DNA of 64,000 nucleotides. It comes from Amycolatopsis vancoresmycina (lineage in GTDB: Bacteria; Actinomycetota; Actinomycetes; Mycobacteriales; Pseudonocardiaceae). Below, piece after piece: positions 41,564-50,229 of the stretch. The position numbers were made by a program, and so were the translations under genes. The stretch spans positions 186,001 to 250,000 of the forward strand of contig NZ_JNYY01000014.1 of assembly GCF_000716785.1 (NCBI RefSeq), written 5' to 3'. Positions within the stretch are counted from its first letter, which is position 1; the number at the start of each line of letters is the position of its first letter. The notes below the pieces were generated by a model. It saw nothing but the letters and a program-made list of their open reading frames with translations. It searched no databases and had not been told where the DNA came from.

Positions 41564-42522
41564 CGGGAGCTCCCCTCGGTCAGTTCGAGCAGCGCTCGGA
41601 CGATGGTCCGCTGCAGCAGCGGCACTTTGAACGCGTTCTCGGCCAGCGGCCGCGCGCCTTCGACCGCCGCGGCGGCGGCCGTTTCGAAGCTCGCCTGGGT
41701 CGCCGGGGCGCCCCGCAGGGCGGCTTCGACGCCCGTCAGCCGCCACGGCACCGTGCCGACGCCGCCGGCCGCGACCCGGGCGTCGGCGACCACGCCGTCC
41801 CGGACGTCCAGCGCGACGGCGGCCGAGCACAGCGCGAACTCGTAGGACTGCCGGTCGCGCACCTTGACGTAGGTGGAGTTCGCCGCCCAGTCCAACCGGG
41901 GCACGAACACCTCGGTGATCAGTTCGCCGGGGCGCAGGTCGTTCTCCACGGCCGGCGTGTCACCGGGCAGCTCGTAGAAGTCGCGGAGCGCGACCTCGCG
42001 GCTGCCGGTCGCGTCCGTCAGCCGCAGGCGCGCGTCCAGCGCGACCAGGGCGACGGCGACGTCGCTGGCGTGCGTGGCCACGCACGACTCGCTGGTGCCG
42101 AGGATCGCGTGCATCCGGTTCGCGCCGGTGAGCGCGGAGCAGCCGCTGCCGGGAACGCGCTTGTTGCACGGCATCGTGGTGTCGCGGAAGTACGAACAGC
42201 GCGTGCGCTGCAGCAGGTTCCCGCCGATGCTGGCCATGTTCCGCAGCTGCTGGGACGCGCTCAGCAGCAGGGCCCGCGAGATCGCGGGGTAGACGCCGGG
42301 GTGCGCGGCGATGGTGCCCATCCGCTCCAAGGCGCCGAAGCGCAGCCCGTCGGTCGTGTCGATGCCGCGCAGCGGCACCTGGTTGATGTCCAGGACGTGC
42401 TGCGGCGTCAGGACGTCGAGCTTCATCAGGTCGACCAAGGTGGTCCCGCCGGCCAGGAAGGTGCCGGGGGTGGCGACCGCCGCTTCGACGGTGGTGGGTG
42501 CGGTCAGCTCAAAGGGACGCAT
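41560..42522 (-). CDS. Molybdenum hydroxylase FAD subunit with extra 4Fe-4S site (PaoB-type)
   Basis: A 320-aa FAD-binding subunit. LAGGTTLVDLMKLDV and SIGGNLLQRTRC bind FAD. The cysteines 109, 119, 128 and 147 (RTRCSYFRD, MPCNKRV, GSGCSAL, SESCVAT) match the extra [4Fe-4S] cluster of PaoB and 4-hydroxybenzoyl-CoA reductase HcrB, absent from ordinary xanthine dehydrogenases. This points to the PaoABC aldehyde-oxidoreductase group. It overlaps the 2Fe-2S gene by 14 bases. Confidence 0.93.
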   Translation of the reverse strand: MRPFELTAPTTVEAAVATPGTFLAGGTTLVDLMKLDVLTPQHVLDINQVPLRGIDTTDGLRFGALERMGTIAAHPGVYPAISRALLLSASQQLRNMASIGGNLLQRTRCSYFRDTTMPCNKRVPGSGCSALTGANRMHAILGTSESCVATHASDVAVALVALDARLRLTDATGSREVALRDFYELPGDTPAVENDLRPGELITEVFVPRLDWAANSTYVKVRDRQSYEFALCSAAVALDVRDGVVADARVAAGGVGTVPWRLTGVEAALRGAPATQASFETAAAAAVEGARPLAENAFKVPLLQRTIVRALLELTEGSSR

Positions 42523-42961
42523 CGGCCCGCCTCGCCTGCTCGACCGCCTTGACGATGTTCGGGTAGGCCGCACACCGGCACAGGTTGCCGGACATGAACT
42601 CCCGCACGTCTTCGACGTCCTGCTCGACGGCGGCGACCGCCGACATGATCTGCCCGGCGGTGCAGAAACCGCACTGCAGGGCGTCCTGGTCCACGAACGC
42701 CTGCTGCACCGGGTGCAGCCCGTCCTCTGTGGACAGTCCTTCGACGGTCGTCACCGGCTCGCGGACGGTGGCGGCCAGGGTGAGGCACGACAGCACGGGC
42801 TTGCCGCCGACGTGCACGGTGCAGGCGCCGCACTGCCCGCGGTCGCAGCCCTTCTTCGGGCCGGTGACGGCGAGGCGCTCGCGCAGCGCGTCCAGGAGCG
42901 TGACGCCGGGATCGACGTCCAGGTGTTCGGTGGTGCCGTTGACTTCGAGTGAGATGTCCAC
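42509..42961 (-). CDS. Molybdenum hydroxylase 2Fe-2S subunit
   Basis: A 150-aa protein with two [2Fe-2S] clusters. The plant-ferredoxin-type cluster uses Cys39, 44, 47 and 59 (GPKKGCDRGQCGACTVHVGG), the second uses Cys97, 100, 128 and 130 (LQCGFCTAGQI, GNLCRCAAYP). Unlike E. coli PaoA it has no Tat signal, so the enzyme is cytoplasmic. It is the first gene of the operon. The GTG start is 49 bases from the nearest twin operator. Confidence 0.94.
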   Translation of the reverse strand: MDISLEVNGTTEHLDVDPGVTLLDALRERLAVTGPKKGCDRGQCGACTVHVGGKPVLSCLTLAATVREPVTTVEGLSTEDGLHPVQQAFVDQDALQCGFCTAGQIMSAVAAVEQDVEDVREFMSGNLCRCAAYPNIVKAVEQARRADASL

Positions 42962-43010
42962 TGGTCTCTTTCCGCAGAGCCGGGCGGTGTGGTGGGTGGT
43001 AGCACGGGGG

Positions 43011-43064
43011 AGCGGATACTCATCCGCTTCACTCGGACGCGAGGCTAGCGGATTACAATCCGCT
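43011..43064. promoter_or_regulatory. Twin 18-bp operators of the TetR regulator
   Basis: Two perfect inverted repeats share the half site: AGCGGAT-ACTC-ATCCGCT (43011-43028) and AGCGGAT-TACA-ATCCGCT (43047-43064). Their centres are 36 bases apart, about three and a half helical turns. They lie between the molybdenum hydroxylase and TetR starts. The second contains TACAAT, a good rightward -10. These are probably the sites of the adjacent TetR protein. Confidence 0.78.
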
Positions 43065-43143
43065 TGGCAACGAAGCAGGCACGCTGGAGTTGCTCCAGCT
43101 CTCGGCTAGATTCAGCGGGACGGCACGACGACGGGGAGCAGCG

Positions 43144-43719
43144 ATGACGACGGGATCGGTCAGTCCCCGGCGCGCGGACACCCGGCGCAACCACGAGCGC
43201 ATCCTCGCGGCGGCGGCCGCGTCGCTGGCCGACACGGGCGAGGTGTCGTTCAACGCGATCGCGAAGCAGGCCGGGGTCGGTGTCGGCACCGTCTACCGCC
43301 ACTTCCCGACCCCGGAGGCGCTGATCCTGGCGGTCTACCGGCGCGAAGTCCGGCACATCGTGGACGTGGTGCCGGTGCTGCTGGAGAAGCACGCCCCGGC
43401 CGACGCGATGCGGCTGTGGGTGACCGACCACGTCGCCCACTACATGATGACGAAGAAGGGGCTGGCGGACGCGCTGCGGACCGCGACGGCGTTCCGCGGC
43501 GAGCTGCCGGTCGACGCCTACGAGGAAATGCTCGGCGCGGTGGCGAAGATGCTCGAAGCCAACGTGGCGGCCGGGACGGTCCGCCCGGGCCTGACCCCGG
43601 TGCTGGTGATGCGCGGCATGGGCGGCCTGCTGTGGCTCGACCCGGACGGCGACTGGCGCCGCGACGCGGCGAGCCTCGCCGACCTGCTCTGGCACGGGAT
43701 GGCGGCGCAGCCCGGCTGA
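43144..43719 (+). CDS. TetR-family regulator
   Basis: A 191-aa protein: helix-turn-helix RRNHERILAAAAASLADTGE, FNAIAKQAGVGVGTVYRHFP, then a C-terminal ligand domain with a TetR_C_SbtR-like pattern (FRGELPVDAYEEMLGAVAKM). ATG 43144 follows GGGGAGC. It is divergent from the molybdenum hydroxylase operon and shares twin palindromes with it, so its likely effector is an aldehyde or other substrate of that enzyme. Confidence 0.9.
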   Translation: MTTGSVSPRRADTRRNHERILAAAAASLADTGEVSFNAIAKQAGVGVGTVYRHFPTPEALILAVYRREVRHIVDVVPVLLEKHAPADAMRLWVTDHVAHYMMTKKGLADALRTATAFRGELPVDAYEEMLGAVAKMLEANVAAGTVRPGLTPVLVMRGMGGLLWLDPDGDWRRDAASLADLLWHGMAAQPG

Positions 43720-43777
43720 TCGGGCTGTTGTTGTCGGGATTCCGCTCAACGCTGCTCGGCTGCCTTCGCCGGCGGCC

Positions 43778-44137
43778 CTAGGCCGGCCCGCCGAGGTGGA
43801 CGGTCACGGTCACCCGGCCCTTCTCGTCGCGGCGCGCCACCGCGTGGCCGGTGCGGTCGGTGTCGTCGAGTTCGAGGGTGAGCGGGCCGCCTTCGCCGGT
43901 GAAGTTGCGCCACCACGACTTCGCGTCGGGCATCATCACGCCGATCGTGACCACGTCGCCGGTGCGCCGGTAGCCGACTGGTGTGCTGAAGGTGCGTCCC
44001 GACCGGCGGCCGGTGTAGGTGATCTGGGTCAGGTGGCGGCGGACCAGCGGGCCCCAGCGTGGGGATTTCCGGAGCGCGCCCATGCACGTGTTGTAGCGGT
44101 GGATGGCGGTTTTCGGGAGCGGGCCTCGGTATCCCAC
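43778..44137 (-). CDS. Nitroreductase/quinone reductase family protein (deazaflavin type)
   Basis: A 119-aa DDN-like protein, second in this window. HLTQITYTGRRSGRTFSTPV is the diagnostic strand, followed by VVTIGVMMPDAKSWWRNFTG. The GTG at 44137 (VGYRGPLPKTAIHRYNTCMG) has AAGGAGG six bases upstream and gives the family's usual length; the frame extends further without homology. Confidence 0.82.
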   Translation of the reverse strand: MGYRGPLPKTAIHRYNTCMGALRKSPRWGPLVRRHLTQITYTGRRSGRTFSTPVGYRRTGDVVTIGVMMPDAKSWWRNFTGEGGPLTLELDDTDRTGHAVARRDEKGRVTVTVHLGGPA

Positions 44138-44367
44138 GGCGGCCTCCTTCGGCGGGGTGATGCCACCGTACCGGAAAACGGAGAGGGGTGTTCCGGTTGT
44201 GGGGTGTCCCTGTCTGGTTGTCAAGCTGCGGGTTCGGCCGGCCGGGGTGGATTGGGCGGCGAGATAGAGTGCGGGTTCGAGCTGGCGTGTCAGCGGCCAG
44301 TTGCACGGTCAGTGATCGCAGCAGGTTCGTCGGTGCCGCGGTTCCGCCCGCGGACTGAGCCTGTTGT
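44138..44367. other. Non-coding spacer beside a decayed gene
   Basis: No recognisable gene or repeat. Base composition is more mixed than in neighbouring genes. It probably shares the history of the adjacent methyltransferase pseudogene. Confidence 0.4.
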
Positions 44368-45072
44368 CTATACCTTGCTCGCCACCACCAGGTAGTTCTC
44401 GGCCTCAAGTGTGAACGTGGTCATTCCGTCCGGAGTCCGACCCGGTGCAACTCGACTTCGAGTTCTTCGTATTGGTAGGGCCAGCTCGGCAGCAGTTCCG
44501 AGCGGGCAAGAACCGACCCAGCCGCATCAACCTGCGCGATCGCAATCTCGATGTGGTGCTCGTCCTCCCAGTTCGGCGCAATGTCCCAGCGGTAGACCAC
44601 GACGGCATCGCGACCGTTCCGGCGGACGAGCCGGTCACTGATGTCGAGCCGGGAACCTCTGACCCTCCCGAGTTTTCAAGTGCGGGAGGTGAGCACCAAG
44701 CGCCCGCCACGGCGCAGAAGCCGTGCCATCGACTCCAGAGCAGCAACTCTGCCTCTCGCGCCCTCGGCATGGTGTAGCGAGCAACTCTTGCCAGCCCGCC
44801 CGCATTGTCCGGACAGATGCCCCGAACTCCTCAGACAACTCCGCAGTCCGACGAACCATCGCTTCGCTGGCGTCAGTTGCGACAACGTGCATGCCACGAC
44901 CGGCGAGGCCCACCGCCAACTGCCCGGTCCCGCACGAACAATCGAGGACGTGAGCGTTCGACGGCAGGAGACTGAGGACGTCATCGAACGACGCAGCGAA
45001 CTCGGCCGGAGCCAGCTTTGCATCGGAGAGGAGCCACTCGTACACCTCGGCAAGCGAGTTATAGCCACTCAC
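44368..45072 (-). pseudogene. SAM-dependent methyltransferase, multiply disrupted
   Basis: The N-terminal part reads as a class I methyltransferase: SGYNSLAEVYEWLLSDAKL, then VLDCSCGTGQLAVGLAGRGM (SAM motif I) and VVATDASEAMVRRTAEL. Near 44775 about 45 bases seem to be lost with a frame change, after which SLHHAEGARGRVAALESMAR and RRGGRLVLTSRT continue. Then TGA stands where TGG is expected; the same frame goes on with LDISDRLVRRNGRDAVVVYR and SELLPSWPYQYEELEVELHR. Past a second frame change TLEAENYLVVASKV ends at TAG (44368). At least three lesions make a non-functional relic. GGAGG precedes the original GTG at 45072. Confidence 0.82.
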
Positions 45073-45448
45073 ACCTACTACCTCCGTCACGCGGCGGACT
45101 CACGGTGGCCATCAGTACATCAGCGGCCAAGTCGGTCACCAATGGTTTTCGCAGGGGCAACGCGGCACAATGGCCTGTTCCACTTCTGTGCCGGCGTCGG
45201 TTGATCCACGGCCTCAGGTCACGTCAGTCGTAGGTGGCGCTACGTAATCGGGCGTATGGCCAGGGGCCACCAACACTGGCGGTTCCCGGCCCGAGCCGGA
45301 TGCTCGCCTTTGCTCGACGATCCGGAGCTGCGGGTTACCGGTGCGATGCCGGCGGTCTGCCGCGGTGGCAGAGGATCTCCGGCAGTCGATGTCGGCCGTT
45401 CGCCGGATGTGGGCAGAGCGCCCCGCGTGGCTGATCGGGGACCGTGCC
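45073..45448. other. 376-bp stretch without a recognisable gene
   Basis: Several short frames are open on both strands, but none has homology I recognise or a ribosome site. Composition is less GC-biased at third positions than in real genes nearby. It may be further gene debris next to the decayed methyltransferase. Confidence 0.45.
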
Positions 45449-46942
45449 TCAGCTGGACGTCGGGAAGGTGAACGCCGCCGCCGTGGTGGTTGGGTGGGGC
45501 CAGCGGGTGGTGACCACCTTGGCTCGGGTGTAGAAGCGCACGCCTGCCGGGCCGTGGATCGGGCTGTCGCCGATGAGGGAGTCCTTCCAGCCGCCGAAGG
45601 AGTAGTACGACATCGGGACCGGGATCGGCACGTTGACGCCGATCATGCCGATCTTCACCTCGCGCTGGAACCTGCGGGCCGCTTCGCCGCCGGCGGTGAA
45701 GATTGCCGTGCCGTTGCCGTACGGGTTGGCGTTGATGATCGCGATTGCTTCGTCGAGCGTTTCGGTGCGGACGATCGCCAGTACCGGGCCGAAGATCTCC
45801 TCCCGGTACGCCGCCATCTCCGTGGTCACGCGGTCCAGCAGGGACGGGCCGACGAAGAAGCCTTCCTCGTGGCCGGCCACCTTCAGGTCTCGGCCGTCGA
45901 CCACCACCGTGGCGCCCTGGTCCGCGGCCCGGGCCACGGCGTGCTCCACGCGCTCGCGGGCCGCCTCGGTGACCACCGGGCCCATGTCGCTCGCCGGGTC
46001 GGTGCCGGGGCCGACCTTCACTTCGCGGGCCTTGCGCTCGAGGATCTCGACCAGCTTGTCGCCGGCCGCGCCCACGGCCACGGCTACCGAGATCGCCATG
46101 CAGCGCTGGCCTGCCGAGCCGAAGGCAGCGGCCGTGAGGTGGTCGGCGGCGTACTCCAGGTCGGCGTCGGGCAGCACCACCGCGTGGTTCTTCGCGCCGC
46201 CGAGGGCCTGGACGCGCTTGCCGGCCGCGGTTGCGCGCTCGTGCACGTACTTGGCGATCGGGGTCGAGCCGACGAACGACACCGCCGCGACGTCCGGGTG
46301 GCCGAGGAGCGCGTCGACCGCGGCCTTGTCGCCGTGCACGACGTTGAAGACGCCGTCGGGCAGGCCGGCTTCGGCGTACAGCCGGGCGACGAAGTTCGAC
46401 GCCGACGGGTCGCGTTCGCTGGGCTTGAGGACGAACGTGTTGCCGGTGGCGATGGCGATCGGGTGCATCCACAGCGGCACCATGATCGGGAAGTTGAACG
46501 GCGTGATCCCGGCGACCACGCCCAGCGGCTGCCGGAAGTCGTGCACGTCGACGTCCCGGGAGACCTGGTCGGAGAAGCTGCCCTTGAGCGCGTCGGCGAT
46601 GCCGCACGCGTACTCGACGACCTCGCGGCCGCGGACGATCTCGCCGCGGGCGTCCTCGATCACCTTGCCGTGTTCGGCGGAGATGACCCGGGCGAGCTCG
46701 TCCTCGTGGCGCACCAGCAGCTCGCGGAAGGCGAACATCACCTTGGTGCGCTGGGACAGCGAGGAGGTGCCCCACTGCTCGAACGCCTTGCCGGCGGCCG
46801 CCACCGCGGTGTCCACATCGGACGGTTCGGCGAGCAGGACCGCCGCCTGCTGCCGTCCGGTGGCCGGGTCGTGGACCGGTGCCGTGCGGGTCGAGCCCGC
46901 CGGCGTGGCGGTGCCGTTGATCCAGTGTTCGATGGTGTGCAC
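45449..46942 (-). CDS. mmsA: Methylmalonate-semialdehyde dehydrogenase (CoA-acylating)
   Basis: A 497-aa NAD-dependent aldehyde dehydrogenase that converts (methyl)malonate semialdehyde to acyl-CoA. IEHWINGTATPAGSTRTAPV is the family's start; then GVVAGITPFNFPIMVPLWMH, the cofactor region QALGGAKNHAVVLPDAD and the catalytic Cys in FGSAGQRCMAISVAV, which are MmsA/IolA hallmarks. GTG 46942 has AGGAG at good spacing. The neighbour upstream is a Cgl0159-type aldolase-like gene seen in inositol clusters, so the role is probably the IolA step of inositol breakdown. Confidence 0.93.
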   Translation of the reverse strand: MHTIEHWINGTATPAGSTRTAPVHDPATGRQQAAVLLAEPSDVDTAVAAAGKAFEQWGTSSLSQRTKVMFAFRELLVRHEDELARVISAEHGKVIEDARGEIVRGREVVEYACGIADALKGSFSDQVSRDVDVHDFRQPLGVVAGITPFNFPIMVPLWMHPIAIATGNTFVLKPSERDPSASNFVARLYAEAGLPDGVFNVVHGDKAAVDALLGHPDVAAVSFVGSTPIAKYVHERATAAGKRVQALGGAKNHAVVLPDADLEYAADHLTAAAFGSAGQRCMAISVAVAVGAAGDKLVEILERKAREVKVGPGTDPASDMGPVVTEAARERVEHAVARAADQGATVVVDGRDLKVAGHEEGFFVGPSLLDRVTTEMAAYREEIFGPVLAIVRTETLDEAIAIINANPYGNGTAIFTAGGEAARRFQREVKIGMIGVNVPIPVPMSYYSFGGWKDSLIGDSPIHGPAGVRFYTRAKVVTTRWPHPTTTAAAFTFPTSS

Positions 46943-46989
46943 GGTGCTCCTGCCGGTAGTTGCGCTCGGGTCGGGGTGGTGCTGCGGGT

Positions 46990-47859
46990 TCACAGCAGCC
47001 CCACCGCGGTGTCGACGGCCTTGGCGACGTCGCCGTCGTGGGGGTAGAGCAGCGAGCGGCCGGCCACCAGGCCCTGCACGGTCGGCAGGGCCAGTGCCCG
47101 TTGCCAGGCCGCGAAAGCCGCGTCCGCGTCCTTCACCTCGCCGCCGAGCAGGACGGTGGGCAGGGTCGAGGACGCCAGCACGCGCTCCATTTCGTCCACC
47201 ACCGGCAGCTTCAGCCAGGTGTAGGCCGAGGAGTGGCCGAGGCCGGCGGCGATGGTGATCGACTTGATCACGGCGCCGGGGGAGAGGTCGTTCTCGAGCC
47301 GCCCGTCGACCCAGGTCGACAGGAACGGCTCGACCAGGGCGATCAGCTTGCGGTCCGCCAGTTCGCCGACCGCCTTGGCGGTGTTCTCCAGGACGCCGGG
47401 CGTGGCCGGATCGGTCAGGCAGATGCGGGTCAGCGTCTTGCCGCCGTCGAACCGCATCCGCTCGATCGTTTCGGCGTCGTAGCCGGCGAAGCGGTCGTCG
47501 ATCTCGAAGCTCGATCCGGCCAGTCCGGTCCGGTTCATCGACCCGAGCACCGTCTTGCCGTCGAGCACGCCGAGCAGCAGCAGGTCGTCGATGACGTCCG
47601 CGGTCGCCAGGACGCCGGTGACGCCCGGCCGCTCCAGCGCGAGGCACAGCCGTTCGAGCAGCTCGCCCCGATCGGCCATCGCCGACGGGTGGCCGCCCAC
47701 CGCGTTCGCCCCGCGGGCCGGGTGGTCCGCGGCGACGATCATCGTGCGGCCCTTGTCGTTGAAGGGCGATTTCGCCCGCACGCGGTTCGCGGCCGCCTCG
47801 GCGATCGCTCCCGGGTCGTGCACGCGCCGGTCGACGATGCGCCGCAGCACGTCGGTCAC
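46990..47859 (-). CDS. Cgl0159-family (beta/alpha)8 protein of inositol catabolism
   Basis: A 289-aa TIM-barrel protein. MIVAADHPARGANAVGGHPS and GSMNRTGLAGSSFEIDDRFA with KTLTRICLTDPAT are typical of the Cgl0159 group, related to class I aldolases and IolJ-like enzymes in actinobacterial iol clusters. The role is probably the cleavage or handling of a phosphorylated inositol intermediate. GTG 47859 begins VTDVLRRIVD. It is the first gene after the divergent GntR and 47 bases from mmsA. Confidence 0.83.
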   Translation of the reverse strand: MTDVLRRIVDRRVHDPGAIAEAAANRVRAKSPFNDKGRTMIVAADHPARGANAVGGHPSAMADRGELLERLCLALERPGVTGVLATADVIDDLLLLGVLDGKTVLGSMNRTGLAGSSFEIDDRFAGYDAETIERMRFDGGKTLTRICLTDPATPGVLENTAKAVGELADRKLIALVEPFLSTWVDGRLENDLSPGAVIKSITIAAGLGHSSAYTWLKLPVVDEMERVLASSTLPTVLLGGEVKDADAAFAAWQRALALPTVQGLVAGRSLLYPHDGDVAKAVDTAVGLL

Positions 47860-47932
47860 GGTTTCACTCTCCGCTCGCAGTCCGGGAGGGCGTTCGTGCC
47901 CTCGCCATCGAGGATCGCCGCGTCGAGGAACT

Positions 47933-47989
47933 TTGTCAAGACATATGGACAACAAGTCATTCCTACAGTGGATGCGGGGGCGGTAGGCT
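47933..47989 (+). promoter_or_regulatory. GntR promoter and operator in the inositol cluster
   Basis: TTGTC-N10-GACAA (47933-47952) is an inverted repeat in an AT-richer stretch around ACATATGGACAAC. TAGGCT (47984-47989) lies six bases before the GntR ATG and is a likely leaderless -10. The site is between the divergent iol and GntR genes. Confidence 0.55.
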
Positions 47990-47995
47990 CCGGGG

Positions 47996-48772
47996 ATGAG
48001 CAAGGTGGACGTCACCTTCGCGGCCTGGGACCCCGGCCGCGAGATCGTCCTGGACCCGGACAGCCCGGAACCGCTGTACTTCCAGGTGTCCCGCCAGCTG
48101 CACGCCGCGATCGAGGACGGCAGGCTGCCGGCGGGCGCCAAGCTGGGCAACGAAGTCGACCTAGCCGCGAGCCTGCACCTGTCCCGGCCGACGATCCGCC
48201 AGGCCATCCAGACGCTGGTCAACCAGGGACTGCTCGTCCGGCGGCGCGGGGTCGGCACGCAGGTCGTGCGCACGAAGGTCGCCCGGCCGCTGCGGCTGAG
48301 CAGCCTGTTCGACGACCTCGCCGGGCTGGGCGGCAGGCCGGAGTCGGCGGTGCTGGTCAACCGCGTCGAAGACGCCGGTGCCGACGTGGCCGAGCTGCTG
48401 GAAGCACCCGGGCTGACGCGCGTGCGGCGGCTGCGGCGGATCCGGTCGGCCGACGGCGAGCCCCTCGCCCTGATGAACAACTACGTGCCCGACGGCGTGC
48501 TCGACCCGGGCGACGACGAGCTGCGCGAGCGCGGCCTCTACCAGCTCCTGCGCTCGGCGGGCGTGCGGCTGCACGCGGCCGAGCAGCACATCGGTGCCCG
48601 GCTGGCGACCGAGGAGGACGCGGAGCTGCTGAACGAAGAGCCGGGGGCGGCGTTGCTGACGATGCAGCGCACGACCTACGACGACACCGGCCGCGTGGTC
48701 GAATACGGGTGGCACGTCTACCGCGCGTCGCGCTACACGTTCAACCTTTCGCTGACCAACGGGCCGCAGTAG
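47996..48772 (+). CDS. GntR-family regulator (HutC/UTRA type), probable iol regulator
   Basis: A 258-aa regulator. N-terminal winged helix: PLYFQVSRQLHAAIEDGRLP, LSRPTIRQAIQTLVNQGLLV. C-terminal UTRA domain: PLALMNNYVPDGVLDPGDDE and VVEYGWHVYRASRYTFNLSL. ATG 47996 is six bases after TAGGCT (leaderless). It is divergent from two inositol-catabolism genes and likely represses them, like IolR of corynebacteria. Confidence 0.9.
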   Translation: MSKVDVTFAAWDPGREIVLDPDSPEPLYFQVSRQLHAAIEDGRLPAGAKLGNEVDLAASLHLSRPTIRQAIQTLVNQGLLVRRRGVGTQVVRTKVARPLRLSSLFDDLAGLGGRPESAVLVNRVEDAGADVAELLEAPGLTRVRRLRRIRSADGEPLALMNNYVPDGVLDPGDDELRERGLYQLLRSAGVRLHAAEQHIGARLATEEDAELLNEEPGAALLTMQRTTYDDTGRVVEYGWHVYRASRYTFNLSLTNGPQ

Positions 48773-48932
48773 GCGACTCGGCCACCCCCAGGCCGCCAGC
48801 CTTCGTGGTGAGCTTCCCGTCGACGGGGACGCCGTGCGCCGTCCCGGGCGAGGCCGCGGGCCGGTCGCACGCGGTGGCGGCAACGGCGATGAGCCCGGCG
48901 GCCAGCGCTGCGAGGCCGCGCCGGACCGTCAC
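48741..48932 (-). CDS. Small putative lipoprotein
   Basis: A 63-aa protein. VTVRRGLAALAAGLIAVAAT followed by AC is a convincing lipoprotein signal with acylated Cys near residue 22. The mature part (DRPAASPGTAHG...) is only ~40 residues with no domain. It overlaps the end of the GntR gene by 32 bases. It may be a shortened remnant. Confidence 0.5.
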   Translation of the reverse strand: MTVRRGLAALAAGLIAVAATACDRPAASPGTAHGVPVDGKLTTKAGGLGVAESPTAARWSAKG

Positions 48933-49038
48933 CGCCTTCGCCGGACCGGGACACCCGGGGACCGCAGCAGGACGACCGGTGGACAACGTTCGCACGCGGC
49001 TGGTGGGCATGGGCCGCGAGTACCCGTGGCCGGCCGTC

Positions 49039-50229
49039 CTACGCCACGGCTGTCCGGCGGAGGGCCAGGACGACCGTGTCGTCGGCGTGCAGGACGACGT
49101 CGTGCATCCGGGTCACCAGGTCGCGGGGCAGGCCCGCCGTCGACCGGTCGCGGTGGGCCTGCGCCAGCGCCAGCAGGCGGGCCTGACCTTCGTCGATGTC
49201 CTTGCGGCTCTCCACCAGGCCGTCGGTGTACAGCAGCACCGTGTCGCCGGGCTCGATGACCACTTCGACGAGCTCGCGGCTGCCCGGATCGGGGAAGCCG
49301 ACGCCGCGGCCGGGGACCGGGGCCGGCAGCAGCCGCGCCGGGCCCGTCGCGGTGACCACCACCGGCTCCGGGTGCCCGCCGTTCGCGAACCGGGTGCGGC
49401 CGGTCGCCGGATCCACCCTGGCCAGCAGGACCGTCGCCATCAGGGCCGGCTCGATCGCGGAGAGGGTGTGGGACGCGTGGGCGATCAGGTCCCGGAACGG
49501 GTGCCCCTGCAGGGCGAGGGTGCGGATCGCGTGGGTGACGGTCAGGGCGTGGCGGGTCGAGGTGACGCCGTGGCCGACCGCGTCGACCAGCGTCACGTGG
49601 ACCTGCCCGTCGGGCAGGACGAACCAGTCGTAGAGGTCGCCGCCGGTCGGGGAGTCCTGGTCCGTCGGGGAGTAGTGCACGGCCAGCTCCAGGCCCGGCA
49701 CCGACGGCGGCCGCGGGCGCAGCGCGTCCTCCAGCTCGCGGAAGATGGCCGCGTGCGCCCGGCGGAGCTGCTCGTCCCGCTGTTCCAGCTCCACGTACAT
49801 CGCGAGGACGCCGCTGTTGGTCTCCGCGAGCTCGTGCTTGAGGTCGCGCTGCTCCCGGTCCAGGGTGTCGGCGCGGGCGACCAGCGCGAGCATCTCCTCG
49901 CGCGTGGCCCGGTCGTCGTCGGGGTCGGCCGGGGCCGCGGGGCGGCCGCCGGTGAGGTGCCAGGTGAGGGTGTCGCCGTCGCCCCGCTCGGGCAGCAGCG
50001 GCAGGGCGTCGCGGCTGCCCTGGCTCACGGCGTGGTCCAGCCGCACGGTCACGGCGAGCCGGTGGTCGGAAGCCGCCGTCGCCAGGTCGACGGTTTCGCC
50101 CGCGGTCAGCGCGGGTTCGGCGAGCAGGGTGACGGCGAGCACCAGCCGTCCCCGGTCGTCGGCGGGCACGCCGGCCTGGACGCAGGCGGTGCGGATCCGC
50201 CGCCGGATCCGGGCCAGGTCGGGGCGCAT
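49039..50229 (-). CDS. SpoIIE-type serine phosphatase (RsbU-like)
   Basis: A 396-aa PP2C-like phosphatase. Residues 1-90 form an anti-sigma-ATPase-like segment, 100-160 are coiled coil (REEMLALVARADTLDREQRD, ELEQRDEQLRRAHAAIFREL) and the catalytic domain follows. Metal-binding motifs are intact: GGDLYDWFVL, VTLVDAVGHGVTS, LLYTDGLVESR and ADDTVVLAL. It is the last gene of the rsb operon, where such phosphatases release the anti-anti-sigma factor. It begins one base inside the previous stop. Confidence 0.9.
   Translation of the reverse strand: MRPDLARIRRRIRTACVQAGVPADDRGRLVLAVTLLAEPALTAGETVDLATAASDHRLAVTVRLDHAVSQGSRDALPLLPERGDGDTLTWHLTGGRPAAPADPDDDRATREEMLALVARADTLDREQRDLKHELAETNSGVLAMYVELEQRDEQLRRAHAAIFRELEDALRPRPPSVPGLELAVHYSPTDQDSPTGGDLYDWFVLPDGQVHVTLVDAVGHGVTSTRHALTVTHAIRTLALQGHPFRDLIAHASHTLSAIEPALMATVLLARVDPATGRTRFANGGHPEPVVVTATGPARLLPAPVPGRGVGFPDPGSRELVEVVIEPGDTVLLYTDGLVESRKDIDEGQARLLALAQAHRDRSTAGLPRDLVTRMHDVVLHADDTVVLALRRTAVA

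Noticed and set aside
44411..44777. Short plus-strand frames in the decayed region
   Set aside because: They mirror the methyltransferase relic on the other strand and have no homology.
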